Of a DNA stretch of 64,000 nt, positions 42,953 to 52,525 are shown piece by piece. This stretch comes from Edwardsiella piscicida (GTDB lineage: Bacteria; Pseudomonadota; Gammaproteobacteria; Enterobacterales; Enterobacteriaceae). The notes beneath the pieces were generated by a model, which searched no databases, was not told where the DNA came from, and saw only the letters and a program-made list of their open reading frames with translations. The position numbers were made by a program, and so were the translations under genes. The stretch is from contig NZ_MPNU01000001.1 of the NCBI RefSeq assembly GCF_001896205.1, positions 1,336,427-1,400,426 of the forward strand. Direction: 5' to 3'. Every line of letters starts with the position of its first letter. Within the stretch, counting starts at the first letter, position 1.

Positions 42953-45118
42953 ATGACCCTTTCCAGCGCACTCAAAACCCAGATCTCCCAGTGGTATAAG
43001 GCCCTGGCGCAGCAAATTCCCGATTTTGTCACCCGCCCGCAGCAGCGGCAGATGATCGCTGAGGTCGCGCGGGCGCTGAGCGGCATCGACGCCCGTCATT
43101 TGGTGATCGAAGCGCCGACCGGCGTCGGTAAAACCCTCTCTTATCTGTTACCCGGCATCGCCATCAGTCGGGCGCAGCAGAAGCCGCTGGTGGTGAGCAC
43201 CGCCAACGTGGCGCTGCAGGATCAGATTTATACCCAGGATCTGCCGCTGCTGCGGCGAATTATTCCCGATCTGACCTTTACCGCCGCCTTTGGCCGCGGC
43301 CGCTACGTGTGTCCGCGTAATTTGGCGGCGCTCTCCGATCATCAGGATGGGCAGGGGTCTCTACTGCTGTTTATCGATGATGCGCTGCAGCCGAGCAGCG
43401 AGGAGGAGCGGGCGCAGTGCCGGCGTCTGCTGGGAGAGCTGGAGAGCCGCCGCTGGGATGGGCTGCGCGATCATCTGCATGATAATCTGGAGGAGGGGCT
43501 ATGGGCCAAGATGAGCACCGATCGGGCTAGCTGCCTGAACCGCAGCTGTTCCCACTTTCGTGACTGCCCGTTTTTTCTGGCGCGGCGTGAAATTGAAAGC
43601 GCCGATGTGGTGGTGGCCAACCATGCGCTGGTGATGGCGGCGCTGGAGAGCGAATCGGTGCTACCGCCGCCGAAGGATCTGCTGCTGGTGCTGGATGAGG
43701 GGCACCATCTGCCCGATGTCGCCCGCGATGCGCTGGAGATGGAGGGTGAGATCACGGCCCTGTTTGTGCAGGGACAGATCGATATGATCGTACGTCATAT
43801 CGAACAGTGCCAGGCGCAGTATCAGCCCAAGAATCCTCCGCGCTTGCTGAACAGCGAGCGTCTGCAGGCGCATACGGCGGAGCTGCGTCAGCTGCTGACG
43901 GATTTCGATCGCGCCGCCGCCGCGCTGCTGGCGGAGGAGGAACAGTACCGATTTATTTTGGGCCAGCTGCCCGACGCGCTGAGCGAACTGGCCCAGCGCC
44001 TGTACAAGCTGTGCGATGGTCTGCGCGGCCTCAGCGAGTTCATGATGAACGATCTGCAGGAAAAAACCGGCAGTCACGATGTGCTGCGCCTGCAGCGCGC
44101 GCTGCTGCAGATGAGTCGGGCGTTCAGCTACTTAGAGGCGCTGAGCAAGCTGTGGCGCCTGGCGTCGCTGGCGCAGGCCTCCAATGCACCGATCTCCAAA
44201 TGGCTGACGCAGGAGGTCAGCGACGGCGTGCACCACCGCTATCTGCACTGCGTCGGGATCCGGGTATGCGATCAGCTGGAGCGCTTACTGTGGCGGCGCA
44301 TTCCCCACGCGGTGATCACCTCGGCGACCCTGCGCTCCCTGAACCGCTTTGACCGTATCAGCGAACTCTCCGGCCTGAATAGCCAGGCCGGCGATCGCTT
44401 TGTGGCGTTAGACTCGCCGTTTGACCATGTACACCAAGGGCGTCTGGTGATCCCGCAGATGACGCTGGAGCCTACGCTGGCGCAGGAGGGGGAGCATTTG
44501 CGTCAGATGGCTCATGTTTTCCGAACGGCCTGGCTGCGCGGTGAGCACACCGGCATGCTGGTGCTGTTTGCCAGTCAGCGGGCGATGCAGACTTTTTTAG
44601 GCTTTGTTCCGGATCTGCGCCTGGGGCTGCTGGTGCAGGGGGACCGCCCCCGCTATCGCCTGGTGGAGGAGCACTGTCGCCGGGTGCGCGCCGGGACACA
44701 GAGCGCGCTGGTCGGGCTGCAGTCGTTTGCCGAGGGGCTGGATCTGAAGGGCGAGCTGTTGACCCAGGTGCATATCCACAAGGTGGCCTTTCCTCCGGTA
44801 GACAGCCCGGTGATCCTGACGGAGGGGGAGTGGCTGAAGTCGCGTAACCGCTATCCCTTTGAGGTGCAGAGCCTGCCAGGCGCCTCTTTTACCCTGATCC
44901 AGCAGGTTGGGCGACTGATCCGCAGCCACGCCTGTCGCGGCGAGATCGTCATCTACGATCGTCGCCTGCTGAGCAAACCCTACGGTAGCCGTCTGCTGGC
45001 CGCGCTGCCAGTGTTTCCTATCCTGCAGCCGCCGCTGCCGGAGGGGGAATTGCCCGCCTGGCCGCAGCCCGCGCCGTCTAAGCGAGCCCCTCGCCGCACC
45101 GCGCGTCGGCGGCGTTAG
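42953..45118 (+). CDS. dinG: ATP-dependent DNA helicase DinG
   Basis: XPD-like 5'-3' helicase that resolves R-loops and replication conflicts. 721 aa. Walker A is APTGVGKT at 54-61 and the DEGH box is at 248-251. The four iron-sulfur cysteines C120, C194, C199 and C205 fall at exactly the E. coli positions. The C-terminal helicase motif QQVGRLIRS is present. In E. coli it is LexA-controlled, but no clear LexA box is visible before this start. Basic tail (KRAPRRTARRRR). Confidence 0.97.
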   Translation: MTLSSALKTQISQWYKALAQQIPDFVTRPQQRQMIAEVARALSGIDARHLVIEAPTGVGKTLSYLLPGIAISRAQQKPLVVSTANVALQDQIYTQDLPLLRRIIPDLTFTAAFGRGRYVCPRNLAALSDHQDGQGSLLLFIDDALQPSSEEERAQCRRLLGELESRRWDGLRDHLHDNLEEGLWAKMSTDRASCLNRSCSHFRDCPFFLARREIESADVVVANHALVMAALESESVLPPPKDLLLVLDEGHHLPDVARDALEMEGEITALFVQGQIDMIVRHIEQCQAQYQPKNPPRLLNSERLQAHTAELRQLLTDFDRAAAALLAEEEQYRFILGQLPDALSELAQRLYKLCDGLRGLSEFMMNDLQEKTGSHDVLRLQRALLQMSRAFSYLEALSKLWRLASLAQASNAPISKWLTQEVSDGVHHRYLHCVGIRVCDQLERLLWRRIPHAVITSATLRSLNRFDRISELSGLNSQAGDRFVALDSPFDHVHQGRLVIPQMTLEPTLAQEGEHLRQMAHVFRTAWLRGEHTGMLVLFASQRAMQTFLGFVPDLRLGLLVQGDRPRYRLVEEHCRRVRAGTQSALVGLQSFAEGLDLKGELLTQVHIHKVAFPPVDSPVILTEGEWLKSRNRYPFEVQSLPGASFTLIQQVGRLIRSHACRGEIVIYDRRLLSKPYGSRLLAALPVFPILQPPLPEGELPAWPQPAPSKRAPRRTARRRR

Positions 45119-45341
45119 CGTCTTGCTAAAGTGCAATCATCATACAACAGATTGCCTGATAGAAAATTCTTAGATAGAATCCATAGGAATAGGATTATTC
45201 CAATCCAATAAATAATGAAATTATATTTCATTTAGAAATAATACTTGCCAAACAGAGCATCGCCTCCTGTCGCTCGGGCCATTTCCCGGGGCGGAGCGGT
45301 GTATTCGCCGTTTCGAAAGGGAGGCTCCCCGCGCGGGAGAA

Positions 45342-46475
45342 ATGCCGTTGTCCAACTTGTCTAATTTGTCTAACTTGTCTAATTCTGTATCGTCTTCTGG
45401 CGCTGCGCTTACGCCGCCGCGTGCACAGATGCAGAGTGAGATCGATCTGCTTTCCCTGCTGCTGGTGCTGTTCAAGGCCAAGTGGATGATTCTTGGCACC
45501 GTGCTGCTGTGCGCCCTGCTGGGATTTATTGTCAAGACACAGTTGCCGCAAAGGTGGACCAGCTATGCCGAGCTGATCCCGGCCCAGGCGCGTGAGTTGT
45601 CCGCGATGAACAGCGAGCTAAACCAGCTGGCGCTGCTGGATATCAAGGTCGACGCTACGCCGGGCTGGCTAATGGCCCGCTTTGTGCAGCTATATGAATC
45701 GCAGATCGTGCGTCGCGAATATATTGCTCAGACGGATTACTATAAAACGCAGGCGGCCGCGCTGCCCGATCCGCTGGCGCGTGAGCGTTTGCTCAGTACG
45801 CTCACGCAGCAAGGCTTCACCCTGAAGAACAGCCAGCTGGATCAGGCGACCGAGAGTAAAGAGTACACCTACTACCGACTGGGGGTCAGCGCTCATAGCT
45901 CTCAGGAGGCCCATGCGCTGCTGCAGGGATACATTGACTTTGTCGCCGCGCGGGTGGTGGACGATCTGCGCTATAATATTAAGAGCCAGTTGGATCAGAC
46001 CCTGACGCGGGAGAAGGCGCAGTATCAGCTGACGCTGCAGCGGCTGAAGAATGCGCAGCAGGTGAAGATCCGTCGTCTGAACTATTCGCTGGCGGTGGCG
46101 CAGGCGGCGGGGATCAGCAAGCCGCTGTACGGCAACGGTGCTACGTTTAAGGATGACGATGATTTCCCGATTTCGCTGGGCACCAATGGCCTGCGTCAGA
46201 AGCTGGATATCGAGCGCAGCCAGACGGATCTGAGCGAGCTTAACGCCGGGCTGAAGAACAGCCAGATGTATATCGAGCGACTGAGTCAGGTACACCTGAA
46301 TGCGCTGACGGTGCAGCCGTTTAAGTATCTGATGCTGCCGAGCGTTCCGGTGCAGAAAGAGGCGCCGAAGGGGGCGCTGATCGTGGTGCTCTCCGCGTTG
46401 TCCGGTCTGCTGCTCTCCTGTGGCGCGGCGCTGATGCGCCACGCCATCGTTAGTAGAGAAATGGAATCTCATTAA
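45342..46475 (+). CDS. wzz: FepE-type LPS O-antigen chain-length regulator (Wzz)
   Basis: Inner-membrane polysaccharide co-polymerase that sets O-antigen chain length with Wzy. 377 aa, the length of E. coli FepE rather than WzzB (about 326). It has two transmembrane helices, at about 48-64 and 345-366, around a long periplasmic coiled domain. NYSLAVAQAAGISKPLYGNG and the Pro-rich PFKYLMLPSVPVQKEAPKG match FepE. The N-terminus has four Leu-Ser-Asn repeats encoded by a 9-base tandem repeat. Host-like GC, but its 3' end is duplicated downstream of the next gene. Confidence 0.92.
   Translation: MPLSNLSNLSNLSNSVSSSGAALTPPRAQMQSEIDLLSLLLVLFKAKWMILGTVLLCALLGFIVKTQLPQRWTSYAELIPAQARELSAMNSELNQLALLDIKVDATPGWLMARFVQLYESQIVRREYIAQTDYYKTQAAALPDPLARERLLSTLTQQGFTLKNSQLDQATESKEYTYYRLGVSAHSSQEAHALLQGYIDFVAARVVDDLRYNIKSQLDQTLTREKAQYQLTLQRLKNAQQVKIRRLNYSLAVAQAAGISKPLYGNGATFKDDDDFPISLGTNGLRQKLDIERSQTDLSELNAGLKNSQMYIERLSQVHLNALTVQPFKYLMLPSVPVQKEAPKGALIVVLSALSGLLLSCGAALMRHAIVSREMESH
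45348..45383 (+). repeat. 9-bp tandem repeat at the wzz start
   Basis: Four units of TTGTCTAAY (first unit TTGTCCAAC) coding for Leu-Ser-Asn. In-frame, so copy-number change would alter only the length of the cytoplasmic N-terminus. Confidence 0.9.
46387..46449 (+). repeat. 63-bp direct repeat, copy 1 (inside wzz 3' end)
   Basis: Encodes the second transmembrane helix of Wzz. Matches 48070-48132 with two mismatches. The two copies bracket the AT-rich glycosyltransferase segment. Confidence 0.92.
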
Positions 46476-46695
46476 TCAATAGGGCAGTATATATGGGGAG
46501 TGTGTCACCTCCCCATCTTATTAGGTCGCCTATAGATGTATTTATTTGAAATTCTTAGTTGCTAACGTTATTTTTGGTTTTTTATTTCTTATTATAGCAT
46601 TTTTTTAGCTTTTTAAACTGTTATAATAAGCAAGTATTTTATATTGTAAGGATTGATGTTATCATCTGAAAAAAATATTTACATATGGTGATAAT

Positions 46696-47628
46696 ATGCC
46701 TCCTTTATCTAGGCTGAAAGGAAAAAGCTTTTCTTGGATTATTAATAAGGTAATATCAATAATTGTTGAGAATATAAAGATTTTCTATTTCCGCTGGAGA
46801 CGGGTTATACATGAGAAAAATATCTATCGATGTCGAGATGAATATCACTTCGATCGCTCTTCATTAACGAAGGCGAGAGGTACTGGAATATCGGGTATTA
46901 TGCGTTTATATAATGAAGAGCGTTATTTAGAAAGCTCGATAGAAAGCTATATTGAACAATTGGATGAACTGATCATTGTGCATAACCGCTGTACAGATTC
47001 TACGCCGGAAATCTGTGAGAAAATGCGGCTAAAATACCCACATAAAATAAAGGTGTTTCATTACATCCCCTCTGTGGCTCCGCCAGGTAGTCTCGCGCAT
47101 GTGGCATTAGATCCTAGGGATGAGCGAAGTTTAGTTAATTACTATAATTTTGCATTGTCAAAAACGACCAAAGAATATGTAATGAAAGTCGATGGTGATT
47201 GTATCTTGATTGCAGATGCATTTCTCAAAATAAGAGAATATATTTTATCAAAAAAACCTAGTGATGAGTATAATTATTTTTTTGGTATTAACTTAAAGTA
47301 TAATGATATGGGTGAGTTGGCATTAAGGAAAAGTGCTCCTCTTACTGCGGGTTATGATCATGGTATTTTTAAAGTGTCAAAAAATACGTTTTTTAAGCAT
47401 GCATATAACTATGAGGTTTTCTCTCATAAATTAAAGGAAAAAAACAATGGCATTGTTTTTTTCCATTTAAAATCTTTAAAGGAAGATCTTGCTGTTGATT
47501 CTCATGGGTTGGATACTGAATTTTATCGTGGATATTTTAACGATCGATTAAGCCAGGATGTTATTGAGTGGGGTGATTTCCCTCAGATAAGGGGAATACA
47601 TCGTCCTGATTATATTAAGAGTTTATAA
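46696..47628 (+). CDS. Glycosyltransferase family 2 protein
   Basis: 310-aa predicted cytoplasmic or membrane-associated sugar transferase. The GT-A nucleotide-binding part is visible (GISGIMRLYNEERYLESSI, DELIIVHNRCTDSTPEI). A DxD-like motif lies in VMKVDGDCILIAD, about residues 168-180. No transmembrane helix; the first 40 residues are basic/hydrophobic. GC is far below wzz and nfo, so the gene is probably acquired. Being next to wzz suggests a role in O-antigen or LPS side-chain modification. Sugar donor and acceptor are unknown. Confidence 0.82.
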   Translation: MPPLSRLKGKSFSWIINKVISIIVENIKIFYFRWRRVIHEKNIYRCRDEYHFDRSSLTKARGTGISGIMRLYNEERYLESSIESYIEQLDELIIVHNRCTDSTPEICEKMRLKYPHKIKVFHYIPSVAPPGSLAHVALDPRDERSLVNYYNFALSKTTKEYVMKVDGDCILIADAFLKIREYILSKKPSDEYNYFFGINLKYNDMGELALRKSAPLTAGYDHGIFKVSKNTFFKHAYNYEVFSHKLKEKNNGIVFFHLKSLKEDLAVDSHGLDTEFYRGYFNDRLSQDVIEWGDFPQIRGIHRPDYIKSL

Positions 47629-48069
47629 TGTATTGATTTTTCCATTCTGAAAATTGATATATTTTTTAACTATTGAAGATGTATTTATATTTGAATGGAA
47701 ATGGTCAGTTTTGGCGATAATCATTCAATTATATATTTATCCCTGCAATTATCTGAGGTTGTTAGTGTGTCGTGATTGCCTTGGTTCTGCAGGGTATAGA
47801 GATAGCCGCGTGAATGAGTAGATCACTTTAGGCTAATGTAGTGTGGATTATGTGAGTTGTTCAATTGTTAAACATTTCAACTCTCCATTTAGACTGAACT
47901 ATATAGACCACCGTATCTATTTTTACAGTGAATGATGTCTGGCGTAGAAGCTATCCATAAAACGTAAAAACGTATGGCGAAAATCCTGCATCGTAGATGC
48001 ATTGCCATGCTAATGGGATATTGGAGTACATACGTCAGCCGTCAGCGAAGTCGCTAAAATGCGCTGTGA
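47629..48069. other. AT-rich non-coding stretch after the glycosyltransferase gene
   Basis: About 440 bases, AT-rich, no credible reading frame. It ends where the second wzz 3'-end copy begins, so it belongs to the inserted segment. Confidence 0.5.
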
Positions 48070-48182
48070 TGCTCTCCGCGTTGGCCGGTCTGCTGCTCTC
48101 CTGCGGCGCGGCGCTGATGCGCCACGCCATCGCCAATCGCGCGATGACACTACCGGCGCCGGTTACGCTGCCGTCTGCGTAA
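48070..48182 (+). pseudogene. wzz 3'-end fragment
   Basis: Codes for LSALAGLLLSCGAALMRHAIANRAMTLPAP... and ends at TAA 48180-48182. It matches the last membrane helix of the intact Wzz at 46387-46449 (two mismatches in 63 bases) but has a different C-terminal tail. Only the 3' end is present, so it cannot make a working Wzz. It is probably the original end of the resident wzz. Confidence 0.85.
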
Positions 48183-48205
48183 GGGCCGTTGCGCCATCAT
48201 GTGAA

Positions 48206-48232
48206 AAACGCAGCCCAAGGGCTGCGTTTTTT
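48206..48232 (+). terminator. Rho-independent terminator after the wzz fragment
   Basis: AAACGCAGCCC, 2-base loop, GGGCTGCGTTT and a T run. Probably the original terminator of wzz, now ending the wzz-glycosyltransferase segment. Confidence 0.88.
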
Positions 48233-48278
48233 GTCTCTGTTTCTGGCTCGCGGTGGGCCGGTGTCCGCCCGCGAGCGA

Positions 48279-49127
48279 TTATGCCGCCGCCTGCTGCGCT
48301 TTGAGCCAGGCTATCTCATCCTGCCAGCGGTCGGGATCGGTGGTTTCTAGGATCAGCGGGATACCGTCAAAGCGCGGATCGCGCATGATCCAGCGGAACG
48401 CCGTATAGCCGATATTGCCTTCACCCAGGCTCTGGTGCCGGTCAACCCGGCTGTTGAAGGCGCTTTTCGCATCGTTGAGGTGCATGCCGCGCAGGTACGT
48501 AAAGCCAACGGTGCGGGAAAATTGGGCAAAGGTCTCCTCGCAGGCTGCCTCGTCGCGCAGATCATAGCCTGCGGCGAAGGCGTGGCAGGTATCGATGCAG
48601 ACCCCGACGCGCGATTTGTCCTCGACCTGTTCAATGATGGCCGCCAGGTGCTCGAAGCGGAAGCCCAGGTTGCTGCCCTGACCGGCGGTGTTCTCGATCA
48701 CCGCGCACACCCCCTGGGTCTGAGAGAGGGCGAGGTTGATCGACTCCGCGATACGGGACAGGCAGTCGCGCTCGTCGATCTGCAGTAGGTGGCTACCGGG
48801 GTGAAAGTTGAGCAGGGTCAGCCCCAGATCGGCGCAGCGCTGCATTTCATCGATAAAGGCGCCGCGCGACTTTTCCAGCGCCTCGGTGACCGGGTGGCCC
48901 AGGTTAATCAGGTAGCTGTCGTGCGGCAGGATCTGCTGCGGCTGATAGCCATAGCGCGCGCAGGCGGCCCTGAAGGTGTCAATGGCATCGTCCGTCAGCG
49001 GGGCCGCCTTCCACTGGCGCTGGTTCTTGGTGAACAGCGCAAATGCAGTGGCCTCCAGCGCATGGGCGCGGGCGGGGGCCTGATCTAGCCCTCCGGCGGC
49101 GCTGACGTGAGCTCCAATATATTTCAT
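48279..49127 (-). CDS. nfo: Endonuclease IV
   Basis: AP endonuclease and 3'-repair phosphodiesterase of base-excision repair, 282 aa (E. coli 285). AP-endonuclease-2 signatures are visible: [37 protein letters not shown] and [21 protein letters not shown], which carry the zinc-binding His/Asp/Glu residues. The ATG at 49127 follows AGGAGATAACCCT; the longer open frame upstream is not used. Confidence 0.97.
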   Translation of the reverse strand: MKYIGAHVSAAGGLDQAPARAHALEATAFALFTKNQRQWKAAPLTDDAIDTFRAACARYGYQPQQILPHDSYLINLGHPVTEALEKSRGAFIDEMQRCADLGLTLLNFHPGSHLLQIDERDCLSRIAESINLALSQTQGVCAVIENTAGQGSNLGFRFEHLAAIIEQVEDKSRVGVCIDTCHAFAAGYDLRDEAACEETFAQFSRTVGFTYLRGMHLNDAKSAFNSRVDRHQSLGEGNIGYTAFRWIMRDPRFDGIPLILETTDPDRWQDEIAWLKAQQAAA

Positions 49128-49197
49128 AGGGTTATCTCCTGTTGCGATGGCGCTATTATGGCACTGAACGCCCGGGCAGCGTAGTTTTTTACCCAAA

Positions 49198-49231
49198 ACA
49201 AAAACACCCTGCTAACCATGGGTTAACAGGG
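49198..49231 (-). terminator. Terminator after yeiH
   Basis: On the minus strand CCCTGTTAACC, loop CAT, GGTTAGCAGGG (one mismatch), then TGTTTTTGTTTT. Ends yeiH transcription before nfo. Confidence 0.75.
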
Positions 49232-49246
49232 CGCGGAGGCTGTTGC

Positions 49247-50311
49247 TTACAGGCAGCGCTGGATCACGACGTTGATGGCGCCGCCGCCGATAATCAGCCA
49301 GGCGAACAGCAGACTGGCCAGGATGATGGGGCGGATGCCGGCCTGGCGGATGGCGCTAATGTGGGTGGTCAAGCCCAGGGCGGCCATGGCCATGGCCAGC
49401 AGGATGGTATCCAGGGTAATCAGCGCGTGCACCAGCGCGCCGGGCAGCAGATTAAAGGAGTTAACGCCGGCGACCAGAATAAAGATAACCGCGAACCACG
49501 GAATGGTGATCGGGGCTTTTTTCCCGCTGGCGTTGCCGGCGCCGCGGCTGAGCGCGCTGGACAGAATCAGCAGGAACGGCGCCAGCATCATCACGCGGAT
49601 CATTTTGGCGATCACCGCGGCGTTGCCGGTGTCGTCGCTGATGGCGCGTCCGGCGGCGACCACCTGGGCCACCTCATGTACCGTCGAGCCAATATAGATG
49701 CCGAAGCTTTCCTGGGTCATCGCGACCCACTGGTAGTGGGCGTTGAGCTGATAGAGCCAGGGGTACAGGAAGATGGCAATGGTGCCGAAGATAACGACGG
49801 TCGAGACGGCGACGGAAACCTTGCTGGCGTCGGCTTTGACCACCGGTTCGGTGGCCATGACCGCCGCCGCGCCGCAGATGCTGCTGCCGGCGCCGATCAG
49901 CATCACGGTCTGCTTGTCCATGCTAAAGACTTTACGCCCCAGCCACAGCGCCAGCAGGAAGGTGGAGCTGAGGGTCAGCGCATCGGTGACAATGCCGGTC
50001 AGACCGACGTCGGCTATTTGCTGAAACGTCAGGCGGAAACCATACAGGATGATCCCCAGGCGCAGGAATTTCTGTTTGGCCAGATGGACCCCGACGGAGC
50101 AGGGGATGCTCAGGGCCGGGTAGACGCTGTTGCCGATCAGAATGCCGAGAATGATGGCCAGGGTCAGGGCGCCAAAGCCGAGCTGCTCAACCCAGGGTAG
50201 GGCGCCGGCCCACATGGAGACGGCGGTGATGATGCCGGTCAGCAGCAGCCCGGGGAGCAGGCGCAGCAGGGCATGGGTCTGGTGTGAAGCGTGCGATCTG
50301 TTTTCTGTCAT
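49247..50311 (-). CDS. yeiH: UPF0324 membrane protein YeiH
   Basis: Ten-or-so-helix inner-membrane protein of the YeiH/UPF0324 family, 354 aa (E. coli 349). Shared stretches include LRLGIILYGFRLTFQQIADVG, LIGAGSSICGAAAVMATEPVVKA, ESFGIYIGSTVHEVAQVVAAG and MAMAALGLTTHISA. Proposed anion or sulfonate-type permease by family; not established. The ATG at 50311 matches the family start. In E. coli yeiH is divergent from its regulator yeiE; here two other genes lie between them. Confidence 0.95.
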   Translation of the reverse strand: MTENRSHASHQTHALLRLLPGLLLTGIITAVSMWAGALPWVEQLGFGALTLAIILGILIGNSVYPALSIPCSVGVHLAKQKFLRLGIILYGFRLTFQQIADVGLTGIVTDALTLSSTFLLALWLGRKVFSMDKQTVMLIGAGSSICGAAAVMATEPVVKADASKVSVAVSTVVIFGTIAIFLYPWLYQLNAHYQWVAMTQESFGIYIGSTVHEVAQVVAAGRAISDDTGNAAVIAKMIRVMMLAPFLLILSSALSRGAGNASGKKAPITIPWFAVIFILVAGVNSFNLLPGALVHALITLDTILLAMAMAALGLTTHISAIRQAGIRPIILASLLFAWLIIGGGAINVVIQRCL

Positions 50312-50446
50312 TGTTATGGTGAACTGTATTATTGTGAATTTAAGAGCCGTCAAGCTTAAAGAGACAATGGCTAAATTCTAAATCGATAATGGTATTATGT
50401 TTTATAGACATATTTGCTAAATGATCCCCCACCGAATGCGCGCGGC

Positions 50447-50704
50447 TCAGGCATCCGGCGGGGTGGCCGCATTGGTATTGATGATGATCAGCAGGACGCA
50501 CAGGGGCGACAGCAGCGCCGCCAGCGCCGCAGTGACCGTGTTGCCCTGAGAGAGCAGCCAGGCGCCATAGTAAAAGCCGTAGGCCAGCGCCACCTGCAGG
50601 ACAAAGGCCAGCGTACCGCCGCGCCACCCGCGCTTGGCCCAGGCAAAGGCGCAGATCGCCAGGGTAACCAGCGCACCGATCAGATAACCATACAGGGTTT
50701 CCAT
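50447..50704 (-). CDS. Small three-helix membrane protein, unknown
   Basis: 85 aa starting METLYGYLIGALVTLAICAFAWAK, three hydrophobic helices and a short C-terminal tail. The ATG follows GGGAGGCTACC, a good ribosome-binding site. I do not recognise the family. It is read away from the usp gene and toward yeiH, 135 bases before the yeiH start. Confidence 0.65.
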   Translation of the reverse strand: METLYGYLIGALVTLAICAFAWAKRGWRGGTLAFVLQVALAYGFYYGAWLLSQGNTVTAALAALLSPLCVLLIIINTNAATPPDA

Positions 50705-51021
50705 GGTAGCCTCCCGCCCGCCGCTGTCGTGTTCAGACTGCCTACGTTGAGTATAGTGTAATTGTGCCGAGTCAACGGGTGGCCGGGGGTGCTCAGGGCG
50801 GGGCGGCGGCGAATAAATCACCCGTTTGTGTTATAGTCAGACGGGATCCTGCGGCGGCGCGCGGGCGTGATGCCCTCCGCCGGCATTGTCCGGGGTGCCC
50901 CCTCCGACGCCGTGCGTGCCCGGACGGCGCACTGGCCACGCGCGTGACGGGTGCGCCGGAGTAACAGTAGCTGGGTTAACTATCAATCATTTACATCAAT
51001 CATCAATAAAGGAGATCCATT

Positions 51022-51462
51022 ATGGATGGCACCTATAACATGATTTTGGTACCGGTTGATTTGGAAGAACCTCAGTTGACGGAGGTCGCGCTGAAGCACG
51101 CCCTGTTTTTGGCCGAGCAGTCTCAGGCCGCGCTGCGTCTGCTGCACGTTCATCCCTCGGTTCCCACGATCTTTATGAGCGAGTATCCCCAGCAGATCGC
51201 TGAGCTGCGTGACACGGCGCTGCAGCAGGCCGAGAAACGGCTGGAGGCGCTGGCGGCATCGCTGCCGCTGTCGCCGGCGCGCACCAGCGTCAAGGTCTGC
51301 TGGGGCTCTATCTACGATGAGATCCTGAAAGAGGCCGAGGCGTGCGGTGCGGATTTGATCGTGATCGGCTCACGCCGTCCCAGCATGTCAACCTACCTAC
51401 TCGGCTCTAACGCCGCCCGCGTGGTGCGCCACGCCAGCATCTCCGTGCTGGTGGTGCGCTGA
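51022..51462 (+). CDS. uspF: Universal stress protein, UspF-like
   Basis: 146-aa cytoplasmic UspA-domain protein. It starts [16 protein letters not shown]. The nucleotide-binding GxxG-type segment is [31 protein letters not shown], very close to the end of E. coli UspF ([31 protein letters not shown]). The long helix after the fourth strand is typical. Strong AGGAG before the ATG. Monocistronic by spacing. Confidence 0.85.
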   Translation: [146 protein letters not shown]

Positions 51463-51658
51463 TCCTGCGTCGGCCTCCCTGCGCGGGGGAGGCCGGACAC
51501 GCGATATTAATCGCTTTAAGTAGTAAATTCTTTCTAATTTATCTATAGTTGGCGCTGCGTAAGCGACATTTGACGCAGAGAGCGGCCCCGTCGTCGTCGG
51601 GTCACAGGGCTATCGGCGCCGGGGACGGCGCGTTGGTTGAAACGGTTTGGATCTGTCT

Positions 51659-52525
51659 ATGCACATTACCTTGCGACAACTGGAAGTTTTTACAGAAGTA
51701 CTGAAAAGCGGTTCGACCACGCAGGCATCCATGGTGCTGGCGCTTTCGCAGTCGGCGGTGAGCGCGGCGCTGTCGGATCTGGAGACCCAGCTGTCGGTGC
51801 GTCTGTTCGATCGCGTAGGCAAACGGCTGGTAGTCAACGAGCATGGCCGCCTGCTGTATCCGAAGGCGATGGCGCTGCTGGAGCAGGCCAGCGAAATCGA
51901 ACAGCTGTTTAAGGGCGAGAGCGGGGCGCTGCGCATTGCCGCCAGTAGCACCATCGGTAACTATATTCTGCCGCCGATGATGGCCGCCTACCGTCGCGAT
52001 TTTCCCGTGACGCCGCTGGAGCTGCACGTGGGCAACAGCCATGATGTGATCAGCGCCGTGGCGGAGTTTAACGCCGATCTGGGGCTGATCGAGGGGCCGT
52101 GCCACATGCCGGAGCTGACCACCCAAAGCTGGCTAGAGGATGAGCTGGTGGTGTTTGCCGCGCCGGATCATCCGCTGCTGCGTGAGCCGGTCACCCTGGC
52201 CCGCCTGGCGGATGCACCGTGGATCCTGCGTGAGACCGGCTCCGGCACCCGCGAGGTGGTTGAACATCTGCTGCTTTCCCATTTACCCCACTTCGATCTG
52301 GTGATGGAGCTGGGAAACTCCGAGGCCATCAAGCATGCGGTGCGCTATGGCATTGGCATCAGCTGCCTGTCGCGTCGGGTGATCGAGGAGCAGCTGAGCA
52401 ACGGGACGCTGGTCGAGGTCGCGCTGCCGGAGATCAACCTGCATCGCTCGCTGTATCTGATCCACCACCGCCAGAAGCATATCTCCAAGGCGCTGGCCCG
52501 TTTTCTGAGCTACTGTCAGGCGTAG
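51659..52525 (+). CDS. yeiE: LysR-type regulator YeiE
   Basis: 288-aa LysR-family transcription factor. The N-terminal winged helix (1-60: [38 protein letters not shown]) is nearly identical to E. coli YeiE. The effector domain includes [39 protein letters not shown] and [24 protein letters not shown]. YeiE is linked to sulfite and flagellar regulation in relatives and is the usual neighbour of yeiH and lysP. A TTG at 51647 is in frame; ATG 51659 is the family start. Confidence 0.95.
   Translation: MHITLRQLEVFTEVLKSGSTTQASMVLALSQSAVSAALSDLETQLSVRLFDRVGKRLVVNEHGRLLYPKAMALLEQASEIEQLFKGESGALRIAASSTIGNYILPPMMAAYRRDFPVTPLELHVGNSHDVISAVAEFNADLGLIEGPCHMPELTTQSWLEDELVVFAAPDHPLLREPVTLARLADAPWILRETGSGTREVVEHLLLSHLPHFDLVMELGNSEAIKHAVRYGIGISCLSRRVIEEQLSNGTLVEVALPEINLHRSLYLIHHRQKHISKALARFLSYCQA

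Noticed and set aside
45280-45341. Possible JUMPstart/ops element (GGGGCGGAGCGGTG) before wzz
   Set aside because: Only a partial match to the ops core GGCGGTAGCG and no JUMPstart context.
49142-50200. 352-codon plus-strand frame opposite yeiH
   Set aside because: Gly/Asp/Gln-rich shadow of yeiH without motif.
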